NCBI GenBank assembly: GCA_030640325.1
Contig: DAOWJM010000009.1
Location: forward strand, 1 to 5,616
DNA from: Dehalococcoidia bacterium
GTDB lineage: Bacteria; Chloroflexota; Dehalococcoidia; Dehalococcoidales; BS750m-G39
Length of the DNA: 5,616 nt
Direction of reading: 5' to 3'
Below are positions 1-5,616 of the stretch, piece by piece; position 1 is the first letter of the stretch, and each line of letters begins with the position of its first letter. The notes under the pieces were generated by a model. That model saw nothing but the letters and a program-made list of their open reading frames with translations, had not been told where the DNA came from and searched no databases. Made by a program: the position numbers and the translations under genes.

Positions 1-1455
1 ACCCTTGACCCGGCGGTCTCCGGTGAGATGACCTCCCATGAGTATATAATGCAGCTATTTGGTGGTTTGGTTCGCCTTGATGATAGCCTGGAGCCAGCAC
101 CTGATATTGCCCAGTCGTGGCAGGTCAGCCAGGATGGCAGGACTTATACCTTTTACCTGCGACAGGATGTTAGGTTTCATGATGGCAGGGAGGTTAAGGC
201 TGGGGATTTCAAGTATTCCTGGGAGCGAGCCTGCGACCCTGAGACCGGGTCTCTGACGGCAGCTACCTATCTCGGTGATATTGTTGGGGTGAGGGAAGTA
301 TTATCCGGTGAAAGGGAAGACATCGGCGGCGTCAGGGTTATTGATGATTATACCCTTGAGGTAACTATAGACGCTCCTAAATCTTATTTCTTGTCCAAGC
401 TGACCTATCCCACCGCCTTTGTGGTGGATAGAGCTGATGTGGAGTCGGGTGGGGAGTGGTGGCACAGTCCCAATGGCACCGGTCCGTTTAAGCTCAAGCA
501 GTGGGATGAAAACCAACTACTTGTTCTGGAGAGGAATGAGCTTTATTACGGTGAGTCGGCCAAGGTCAATCTTGTCGTCTTTCAGTTATGGGGTGGTGTG
601 CCTATGAATATGTATGAGACTGGCAGAATTGATGTTACCAGTATTGGTATTAGTTATATTGAAAAGGTTACTGATGAAGCTGGTCCCTTTTACCAGGATT
701 TAAGGGTAGCGCCTGAGCTGAGCTTTTTCTACATCGGCTTTAATACCGCCGAGCCACCGTTTGACGATGTCAATATCCGCCGCGCTTTCTCTCAGGCGAT
801 TGATAAGGATAAGTTGGTTTCTTTGGTATTCAAGAGCATGATGCGACGGGCAGATGGCATCCTGCCGCCTGGCATGCCTGGCTATAATGAGGAACTCCTC
901 GGGCTGGACTATGATATAGATGGAGCAAGGGAGTTGATTGCCAATTCCAGGTATGGTGACGTATCCCAATTGCCGCCTATCACCATTACCACTGCGGGCT
1001 GGGGAGGATTAATCTCGCAGGCGCTGGAGGCTATTGTTTATCAGTGGCGAAACAACCTGGGGGTGGAGGTAAAGGTAAGGCAGTTAGAACCGGAGAGATT
1101 CCTTTATCACCTCGGGGAGGAGAAGGACGAGATGTTCTATATTGGCTGGATTGCTGACTACCCCCACCCACAGGATTTTCTGGATGTTTTGTTTCATAGC
1201 GGTACTGATAATAACTATGGCGAGTATAGCAACCCTGAGGTAGATGCTCTGCTGGAGAGGGCAGGGGTGGAGCAAGATAATAACCTGAGCCTGGCACTAT
1301 ATCAGCAAGCTGAGCAACTCCTGGTTGAGGATGCCGCCTGCCTACCCTTGTGGTTTGGGCAAAACTATATTCTTGTTAAGTCCTACGTTGAGGGATATAA
1401 CCTAAATCCTTTAGGTTTTGCTATTCTAGATGAAGTCTCGGTTGAGTCTCACTAG
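1..1455 (+). CDS. ABC transporter substrate-binding protein, family 5 (peptide/oligopeptide type), 5' end missing
   Basis: The reading frame is open from the first base, so the gene begins upstream; 484 residues are visible and the signal peptide or lipobox is outside the window. The first ATG (28) is not the true start, because the codons before it already encode the family's 'LDPA' entry to the first strand. SBP_bac_5 landmarks follow in order: QLFGGLVRLD near residues 17-27, the YTFYLRQDVRFHDG signature at 49-62 leading to GDFKYSWER, the FDDVNIRRAFSQAID segment from about 254, and WIADYPHPQDFLD at 383-395 followed by a YSNPEVDALL segment. Members of this family bind peptides, nickel, sugars or other solutes outside the membrane and deliver them to an Opp/Dpp-type permease. 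The permease and ATPase genes are not visible, and the ligand cannot be told from sequence. The WIADYPHPQDFLD stretch fits OppA-like peptide binders best. The gene ends in TAG, 19 bases before the likely start of the next gene, which suggests co-transcription. Confidence 0.93.
   Translation, partial: TLDPAVSGEMTSHEYIMQLFGGLVRLDDSLEPAPDIAQSWQVSQDGRTYTFYLRQDVRFHDGREVKAGDFKYSWERACDPETGSLTAATYLGDIVGVREVLSGEREDIGGVRVIDDYTLEVTIDAPKSYFLSKLTYPTAFVVDRADVESGGEWWHSPNGTGPFKLKQWDENQLLVLERNELYYGESAKVNLVVFQLWGGVPMNMYETGRIDVTSIGISYIEKVTDEAGPFYQDLRVAPELSFFYIGFNTAEPPFDDVNIRRAFSQAIDKDKLVSLVFKSMMRRADGILPPGMPGYNEELLGLDYDIDGARELIANSRYGDVSQLPPITITTAGWGGLISQALEAIVYQWRNNLGVEVKVRQLEPERFLYHLGEEKDEMFYIGWIADYPHPQDFLDVLFHSGTDNNYGEYSNPEVDALLERAGVEQDNNLSLALYQQAEQLLVEDAACLPLWFGQNYILVKSYVEGYNLNPLGFAILDEVSVESH
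1399..1417 (+). other. Perfect 8-bp inverted repeat followed by TTTT, inside the end of the binding-protein gene
   Basis: AACCTAAA (1399-1406), a 3-base TCC loop, then TTTAGGTT (1410-1417), with T continuing to 1419. The shape is that of a small intrinsic terminator or attenuator, but the stem has only two G:C pairs and lies about 35 bases before the stop codon, where ribosomes would normally disrupt it. At best it is a weak pause site before the next gene; it may equally be chance in A/T-rich codons. Confidence 0.25.
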
Positions 1456-1474
1456 ATATTGGGGTCGATTAGTT

Positions 1475-2929
1475 ATGGATTTGGTGGAGCAGTTAGACCA
1501 TATTTTTTATCCCAGAAGCATTGCTGTAGTCGGTGCTTCAGCTAATCCAGAGAAAGTGGGCTTCATGTGCGTGGGCAACCTGCTGGAAGCTGGGTTTGGG
1601 GGCAGGGTTTATCCGGTTAACCCTGGTCTGGCGCAGCTTTTTGGGTTAAAGGCATACCCCTCGGTTACCGCTATTCCCGGGGAGGTTGATTTAGCTATGG
1701 TTGTTATCCCCGCCGAGCTCACTATATCTACCATAGAGGAGTGTGTTGCCAAGGGAATAAAGGGGACTGTTCTGGTTAGCGGTGGTTTCAGGGAGGTGGG
1801 CACTGAGATTGGTTCCGATTTGCAGGCTCAGCTTAAGGATATAGCCAACAGGGGTGGGATGAAGATTATAGGACCGAATACCCTGGGGTTAATCAATCCT
1901 AGGGCTAAGCTTAACGCCTCATTCCAGTACACGCTTAGTTTGAGCCGGGCTGGCAATGTGGCGGTAGCGGCTCAAAGTGGCGGAACAACTATTTACCTGG
2001 TGCATGCCTTGACCAATCATAATGTGGGCATCAGTAAGGCTATCGGGCTGGGCAATAGGTGTAATCTTGATTTTGACGAGCTGGTGACCTATTTTGGTCA
2101 GGACAGAGAGACCGAGGTAATAGTTTTATATGTGGAAGGTTTGGAACAACCCCAGCGGCTTATCAAAGTTGCCAGGCAGGTGACCAAGCGAAAGCCCATC
2201 GTGGTGTATAAGGCAGGTAGGGGTGAGGAGATGGACAGGGCTACCTTATCCCACACTGGTGCCCTGGCCGGCAAATACGAGTTATACAAAACCGCTTTCA
2301 ACCAGGCTGGTATGATTATGGTTGATGATATGACAGAATTGGTTGATGTGGCTAAGGCATTAGCCTTTCAGCCAGCGGCGATGGGCGACAGGGTGGCTAT
2401 TTTCTCGGTTCAGGCTGGTCCGGGAATAATTATGGCTGACAAGTGTCAGCAATTGGGCTTGAGGCTGGCTCAATTTTCACCAGTAACAAGGCGAGGGCTC
2501 AGGCAACTGGCATCGCCACTTAATCCAGTGGATAACCCGGTTGACCTGGCTTGGAAATCAGATGAATTTGATGCTTGCCGTGAGATGTTGAAGGTTGTTT
2601 TAGAGGATGACGGCGTTGATGCTATAACTGTAGCCGCTGTCTTCTATGGCTCAAATATGGAGGTGATGAGGGCGGTGGTTGACGTAGCCAGAGACAGTAA
2701 AAAGCCGATAACAGTGTGTCTGGACTCGCCAGGAGGCTCAGCTTATGCCGAGATAAATGCGCTTGAGGGGAGCTGTATTCCAACCTTTCCACTTCCCGAG
2801 AGGGCAATAACCGGCTTAGCTGGTTTGATTAAATATGGGGAGATACTCAAGGGTGGTGGCGGAGGGGGTGGGATTCGAACCCACGGCTCCGGTATATCGG
2901 AGCAACGGTTTTCAAGACCGTCACCATAA
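1475..2929 (+). CDS. Acyl-CoA synthetase (NDP-forming), alpha-type subunit, with a tRNA-derived C-terminal tail
   Basis: This is an alpha-type protein of the ADP-forming acetyl/acyl-CoA synthetase family, which makes acid plus ATP from acyl-CoA, ADP and phosphate, or runs in reverse, in the cytoplasm. From the ATG at 1475 there are 484 codons. Residues 1-130 form a CoA-binding Rossmann domain (RSIAVVGASANPEKVGF at 14-30, VYPVNP at 45-50). Residues 131-300 form the succinyl-CoA-ligase-like domain (IIGPNTLGLINP at 131-142, AQSGG at 166-170), with the SHTGALAG motif at 259-266, whose His260 is the expected phosphohistidine. A third domain runs to about 459. Residues 460-484 (seven Gly, then IRTHGSG...) are antisense tRNA-Ser sequence, not family sequence. 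Natural content of 459 codons matches stand-alone alpha subunits (about 460 residues). The ATP-grasp beta part is absent. The start at 1475 is preferred because MDLVEQLDHIFYPRSIAVVG is the usual family N-terminus. The ATG at 1430 would add 15 atypical residues and overlap the previous gene. The ribosome site for 1475 is weak (GGGG at 1461-1464). The acyl substrate is unknown. Confidence 0.85.
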   Translation: MDLVEQLDHIFYPRSIAVVGASANPEKVGFMCVGNLLEAGFGGRVYPVNPGLAQLFGLKAYPSVTAIPGEVDLAMVVIPAELTISTIEECVAKGIKGTVLVSGGFREVGTEIGSDLQAQLKDIANRGGMKIIGPNTLGLINPRAKLNASFQYTLSLSRAGNVAVAAQSGGTTIYLVHALTNHNVGISKAIGLGNRCNLDFDELVTYFGQDRETEVIVLYVEGLEQPQRLIKVARQVTKRKPIVVYKAGRGEEMDRATLSHTGALAGKYELYKTAFNQAGMIMVDDMTELVDVAKALAFQPAAMGDRVAIFSVQAGPGIIMADKCQQLGLRLAQFSPVTRRGLRQLASPLNPVDNPVDLAWKSDEFDACREMLKVVLEDDGVDAITVAAVFYGSNMEVMRAVVDVARDSKKPITVCLDSPGGSAYAEINALEGSCIPTFPLPERAITGLAGLIKYGEILKGGGGGGGIRTHGSGISEQRFSRPSP

Positions 2930-2948
2930 ACCACTCGGACACCCCTCC
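2857..2948 (-). tRNA. trnS: tRNA-Ser(UGA), CCA end encoded
   Basis: On the - strand the sequence folds as a complete class II tRNA. Acceptor arm: GGAGGGG (2948-2942) pairs with CCCCTCC (2867-2861), followed by discriminator G (2860) and an encoded CCA (2859-2857). Anticodon arm: ACGGT/ACCGT enclose the loop CTTGAAA, with anticodon TGA at 2914-2912. The variable arm is long, with 6-bp stem GCTCCG/CGGAGC and loop ATATAC, as serine tRNAs require. T arm: GTGGG/CCCAC with loop TTCGAAT (2879-2873). The D arm is short (TCC...GGT, with the conserved GG at 2932-2931). The anticodon reads UCA and, by wobble, other UCN codons. Nothing in the arms looks damaged, so the gene should be functional. It lies opposite to and overlaps the 3' end of the acyl-CoA synthetase frame, and has its own promoter immediately upstream. 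I see no T-run terminator just beyond the CCA. Confidence 0.97.
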
Positions 2949-2949
2949 C

Positions 2950-2959
2950 AAGCTAGCTT
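2950..2959. other. 10-bp perfect palindrome AAGCTAGCTT at the tRNA start point
   Basis: AAGCTAGCTT equals its own reverse complement. It fills the space between the tRNA -10 box (2960-2965) and the tRNA 5' end (2948), covering the expected transcription start. That is a place where an operator could act on the tRNA and the divergent gene, but no known binding motif is recognised, and a single 10-bp palindrome can occur by chance. Confidence 0.3.
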
Positions 2960-2988
2960 AGTATAGAAAATTGGGCTGGTGGCGTCAA
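2960..2988 (-). promoter_or_regulatory. Sigma70-type promoter of the tRNA-Ser gene
   Basis: Read on the - strand, TTGACG (2988-2983; 5 of 6 to the -35 consensus) is followed by a 17-base spacer and TATACT (2965-2960; 5 of 6 to the -10 consensus). Expected initiation is near 2953, only about five bases before the tRNA 5' end at 2948, as is common for stable-RNA genes. The -35 box lies 7 bases before the ribosome site of the divergent dehydrogenase gene, so the two genes share a very small control region. Confidence 0.8.
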
Positions 2989-2995
2989 ATCTATT

Positions 2996-3003
2996 AAAGG
3001 AGG
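2996..3003 (+). promoter_or_regulatory. Perfect Shine-Dalgarno sequence of the SDR gene
   Basis: AAAGGAGG is fully complementary to the bacterial 16S rRNA 3' tail and stands 6 bases before the ATG at 3010. This fixes the start codon and predicts strong translation. No convincing + strand promoter was found between the tRNA 5' end and this site, so transcription may begin within the tRNA region or come from upstream. Confidence 0.9.
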
Positions 3004-3009
3004 GAAAGT

Positions 3010-3771
3010 ATGTTATTGGAAGGGAAGGTTGCCTTTATTAGCGGCGCCTCGAGACCGCGGGGGAATGGAAGAGCTATTGCCCTTACTCTGGCTGAAAAGG
3101 GAGCCGGTGTAGCCGTCAGTGGCTGGAGTCACTTTGAGGGGGCAATGTCACTAGCTGAGGAGATAAGGGGGATGGGACGAAAGGCTATTGCAGTCAAGAT
3201 GGATGTCAGCGACTACTACGATGTGCAAAAAGGGCTGGTAATGGTCAAAGAGGAGCTAGGGGCGGTGAATATTTTAGTAAACAATGCTGCCCTTATGGGG
3301 CATAACATTTCAATTTCTAAAACTACCCCCGAAGAATGGGATAGTGAGGTAAAGATTTGTCTTAATTCTGCCTTTTACTGCATCAAAGAGGTTTGGGTAG
3401 ATATGTGTGCTCATAACTGGGGTCGCATTGTCAATATCACTTCAGTAGCCGGTGTGATGGGGGGCTACGGGCAGACCAGCTACGGTGCTGCCAAGGCAGG
3501 ACTAATCAGCCTAGCTAAATCAGTGGCTATTGAGGGGGCTAGATTCGGTATCACCGCCAACGCGGTGTTGGTTGGAATAGCTAACACCGATGCTTATCTT
3601 GGACTCCCCGAAGCTGTTCGCCAGAGGGTTGAAAAAAGAACGGCATTTAATCGACCTGCTGAGCCGCAGGACATCGCCAATGCTGTAGCCTACCTGGTAT
3701 CAGATGAAGCCCAATATATGACCGGGGCTGTCATTAATATGTTAGGTGGTCTTGACCTCTTTGTGTTTTAG
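3010..3771 (+). CDS. Short-chain dehydrogenase/reductase (SDR, classical/FabG-like)
   Basis: A 253-residue, soluble, cytoplasmic NAD(P)(H)-dependent oxidoreductase of usual SDR length; family members interconvert hydroxyl and keto groups. The cofactor loop is SGASRPRGNG (11-20), the glycine motif with a two-residue insertion (PR) compared with the common TGASRGIG. Other landmarks are MDVSD (64-68, adenine contact Asp65), NNAA (91-94), and the catalytic tetrad Asn119, Ser145 (in NITSVAG), Tyr158 and Lys162 (YGAAK). All catalytic residues are present, so it should be active. Oddities are VLVG at 186-189, where most members have a 'PG' pair after the active-site strand, and the lack of an obvious Asp or Arg after the second strand (SGWSHF), which leaves NAD versus NADP preference open. 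It could be a 3-oxoacyl reductase, a hydroxyacyl-CoA dehydrogenase or another alcohol dehydrogenase; the substrate is not readable. It has an excellent ribosome site, is divergent from the tRNA, and its stop codon overlaps the end of the convergent gene. Confidence 0.93.
   Translation: MLLEGKVAFISGASRPRGNGRAIALTLAEKGAGVAVSGWSHFEGAMSLAEEIRGMGRKAIAVKMDVSDYYDVQKGLVMVKEELGAVNILVNNAALMGHNISISKTTPEEWDSEVKICLNSAFYCIKEVWVDMCAHNWGRIVNITSVAGVMGGYGQTSYGAAKAGLISLAKSVAIEGARFGITANAVLVGIANTDAYLGLPEAVRQRVEKRTAFNRPAEPQDIANAVAYLVSDEAQYMTGAVINMLGGLDLFVF
3768..3771. other. Tail-to-tail stop codon overlap of the SDR and molybdopterin genes
   Basis: The four bases TTAG serve both strands: the SDR gene stops with TAG at 3769-3771, and the molybdopterin gene stops with TAA read from 3770 to 3768. 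There is no intergenic space, so no terminator hairpin lies between the genes. Each transcript must end inside the other gene, giving overlapping antisense 3' ends. Confidence 0.95.
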
Positions 3772-5616
3772 AGTTTCCTTATTCTGCACAGCAGGGCTTT
3801 GAACTCGGTGTAACCGGTAGCCGGGTCACGAGGCTCCAGCTCGGTCAATACATTGGCGTTAGCCTGAGCCCAGCCATGGGGAATACCGATTACCCCCGGT
3901 GCCAGGTCTTCAGTGGTTCTGACCTTGATTTTTATGTTTCCCCTTTTTGTTTCCACAGCTATGGTATCGCCATCGGCAACGCCATATTTTATGGCAGTAT
4001 CAGGGTGAATCTCAGCCATTGGCTCAGGGGCAGACTGCTGCAACCGGGGTACATTTCTCATCTGGGTGTGGGTATATTCCAGGGTTCGAGCGCCAGTGGT
4101 TAGAATCAGGGGATATTCCTTGACCAGGTCTGGATTACTAACAGGGCTTTGGCTGGGCTCAATATGAGCTGGCAGTGAGTCATAGCCATAATCAGCCAGT
4201 GTCTGTGAATAAATCTCAATCTTCCTTGAAGGCGTCCTGAACTCACCCTTCTGGCACATATCGTATTTCTTCTCGGCAAAGAAAACACCCTCTGGGTTTT
4301 GCTCGCTTAGCTGCTCGATAGTTAATCCAGTGGGTTTTAGCCAGTGCTCCACCACCTCCCCATCGTTTTGCCATGGGAAGAGGTCTTCATAGCCCATTTT
4401 CCTGCCCAGCTCGCACCAAAACCTCCAGTCGGGCCAGCATTCCCACAGCGGCTCTATCACCTTCTTGCGCAATAAGATATAGGGCATGCTGCTGGTAACC
4501 GCATAAACATAGCCCACCCCGCTCCGTTCCATAAAGGAGCAGGCAGGGAGCACAATATCAGCCATCTCGGCGGTTTCAGTCATGAATAGGTCTATAACCA
4601 CCAGAAAGTCTAGCTTCTCCAATGCCTGTTTGATTTTGCTGGAATCGGGCAGAGTAAGTGCCGGATTACCACCGGTAACAATTAGGGCTTTGATAGGATA
4701 TGGCTTCTCGGTGAGCACTGCGTCAGCAAGATACATCGTCTGACCATAGGGAGAAGTCCTGCCCCAGAGGCGGTAAAATAACGGGTGCTCAGCAGCCCCA
4801 ATGGGTTCCTCTTCTACCTTGATATGGAGGCTGCCCAGTCGGGGGAAGGGGACGGCAACCCAGCCACCGGGCTTGTCGATGTTTCCCGTTACCGCTTGTA
4901 GGATAGATAGCACTCGGTTATTCTGTAAGCCGTTTATCTGCTGGTCCAGAGCGCAGACACCCTGAACGATGGACGCTGATTCAGCAGTGGCAAATATTCG
5001 GGCAATCCTCTCAATATCAGCCGCTGGTACCCAGGTTATCTTCTCTACCTTCTCTGGCGGATATTGCTTGACATGCTCCGCCAATTTATTAAAGCCAATA
5101 GTATACTTTTCCACGAATTCCTTATCATAGAGGTCTTGGGATATGATGACATTTAGCATGCCTAAAGCCAGGGCACAATCGGTTCCCGGTCTTATCGGGA
5201 TATGCAGACCTCTTTTTGCCAAAGGGGTTCGCTTGGGGTTGATAACAATCAGTTCCAGTCCCTTATCCAGCGCTTGATAGAGCTTACTGGCTAGTGGTGG
5301 CCTTGAATTATCAGGGTCATGTCCCCACAGGATAACACACTTTGCTTTTTCCGGCTCTTCTAGGAGGAAGGTGCCGAAGGTTAGCTGGTGAGCTAGGATG
5401 CGGGAGCGGTAGCAGTTACTCTCCACCGAGAGGAAGTTTGGCGTGCCGTAAGCACCACGAAACCTGCGGGCAAAGGCAGCCAGCTCATAATTTTCCACCC
5501 CTATTGAGCCGCAAAAGATAGCCAGCGCCCTAGCGCCGTATTTGTCCTTAATTTGCTGTAGCTTACTGGCTATTATATCCAGCGCCTCGTCCCAGGAGAT
5601 GCGTTTCCAGCCCCCG
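3768..5616 (-). CDS. Molybdopterin (Mo/W-bisPGD) oxidoreductase, catalytic subunit, 5' end missing
   Basis: The - strand frame is open to the window edge (first full codon 5615-5613), giving 615 visible residues. The GTG at 5498 is an internal codon, because the 39 residues upstream (GGWKRISWDEALDIIASKL...) are the usual DMSO-reductase-family continuation after the Fe-S domain. That N-terminal [4Fe-4S] domain, and any Tat signal, lies outside. In visible numbering: SWDEALD (7-13); Cys68 in ESNCYRSR, at the usual metal-ligand position; WGHDP (97-101); INPKRT (125-130); RPGTD (142-146); TGNIDKPGG (243-251); TGGNPA (314-319); ETAEMADIVLPA (347-358); RTPSRKIEIYS (460-470). The dinucleotide-binding C-terminal domain starts near 500, with HTQMRNVP (516-523) and GVADGD. 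Cysteine ligation argues against DMSO-reductase (Ser) and NarG (Asp) types. The sequence looks closest to the polysulfide/thiosulfate reductase, formate dehydrogenase-like and acetylene hydratase-like groups. Substrate and Mo versus W cannot be decided here, and no partner Fe-S or membrane subunit follows downstream. Confidence 0.93.
   Translation of the reverse strand, partial: GGWKRISWDEALDIIASKLQQIKDKYGARALAIFCGSIGVENYELAAFARRFRGAYGTPNFLSVESNCYRSRILAHQLTFGTFLLEEPEKAKCVILWGHDPDNSRPPLASKLYQALDKGLELIVINPKRTPLAKRGLHIPIRPGTDCALALGMLNVIISQDLYDKEFVEKYTIGFNKLAEHVKQYPPEKVEKITWVPAADIERIARIFATAESASIVQGVCALDQQINGLQNNRVLSILQAVTGNIDKPGGWVAVPFPRLGSLHIKVEEEPIGAAEHPLFYRLWGRTSPYGQTMYLADAVLTEKPYPIKALIVTGGNPALTLPDSSKIKQALEKLDFLVVIDLFMTETAEMADIVLPACSFMERSGVGYVYAVTSSMPYILLRKKVIEPLWECWPDWRFWCELGRKMGYEDLFPWQNDGEVVEHWLKPTGLTIEQLSEQNPEGVFFAEKKYDMCQKGEFRTPSRKIEIYSQTLADYGYDSLPAHIEPSQSPVSNPDLVKEYPLILTTGARTLEYTHTQMRNVPRLQQSAPEPMAEIHPDTAIKYGVADGDTIAVETKRGNIKIKVRTTEDLAPGVIGIPHGWAQANANVLTELEPRDPATGYTEFKALLCRIRKL

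Noticed and set aside
241..253. Inverted repeat GAGACC-G-GGTCTC as a protein-binding site
   Set aside because: It lies inside a conserved coding segment, its loop is too short for a good hairpin, and it has no relation to any gene start.
1031..1297. Minus-strand open frames inside the binding-protein gene
   Set aside because: Low-complexity, Pro/Ser-rich translations opposite a well-supported family 5 binding-protein frame; these are shadow frames.
1430..1474. Upstream ATG at 1430 as the start of the acyl-CoA synthetase gene
   Set aside because: It would overlap the preceding gene by 26 bases and add 15 residues not typical of the family, with no usable ribosome site. The ATG at 1475 gives the standard N-terminus.
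2435..2450. Inverted repeat GCTGAC-AAGT-GTCAGC as a regulatory hairpin
   Set aside because: It is a 6-bp stem deep within coding sequence, with no T-run and no gene boundary nearby; chance is the simpler explanation.
2743..2934. Minus-strand open frame covering the tRNA region
   Set aside because: It is a translation of the tRNA gene and of the complement of the synthetase gene, with no ribosome site and no protein-family likeness.
5496..5498. GTG at 5498 as the start of the molybdopterin gene
   Set aside because: The frame stays open to the window edge and encodes the conserved SWDEALD region upstream, so this is an internal valine codon.
1..5616. CRISPR arrays, tandem repeats, insertion-sequence ends or transposase genes
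   Set aside because: No repeated spacer pattern, terminal inverted repeats or transposase-like frame was seen on either strand.

Overview
The window reads as a piece of bacterial chromosome, probably from an anaerobe. It holds four protein genes and one tRNA gene, and two of the protein genes are cut by the window edges. The gene mix is an ADP-forming acyl-CoA synthetase alpha-type protein, a short-chain dehydrogenase, a molybdopterin oxidoreductase and a family 5 solute-binding protein. With GC near 50% by eye, this resembles Dehalococcoidia (Chloroflexota) genomes from sediment or subsurface. That placement is inference from gene content only. The perfect Shine-Dalgarno sequence before the dehydrogenase and the clean sigma70-type promoter before the tRNA support a bacterium rather than an archaeon.

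Left part (1-2929, + strand): the C-terminal bulk of a peptide/oligopeptide-type ABC substrate-binding protein (1-1455) is followed after 19 bases by an acyl-CoA synthetase (NDP-forming) alpha-type gene (1475-2929). The two are probably co-transcribed. The ATP-grasp (beta) part needed for a complete ADP-forming enzyme is not in the window.

Middle (2857-3009): a complete tRNA-Ser(UGA) gene lies on the - strand. Its encoded CCA end sits against the last natural codons of the synthetase gene, whose frame has no stop of its own there. The frame runs antisense through most of the tRNA and stops in its D loop. The tRNA has its own strong promoter (TTGACG, 17 bp, TATACT) in the 61-bp gap that it shares with the divergent dehydrogenase gene.

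Right part (3010-5616): an SDR-family oxidoreductase on + (3010-3771) meets, tail to tail with a 4-base overlap, a large molybdopterin (Mo/W-bisPGD) oxidoreductase on - (3768-5616), whose N-terminal end lies beyond the window.

Taken together the genes fit anaerobic use of imported organic compounds: uptake, CoA-thioester/ATP chemistry, NAD(P)-dependent keto/hydroxy conversion, and a Mo/W redox or hydratase step. No shared pathway is proven. I do not see a convincing new multi-gene system. The most unusual point is the synthetase/tRNA junction.
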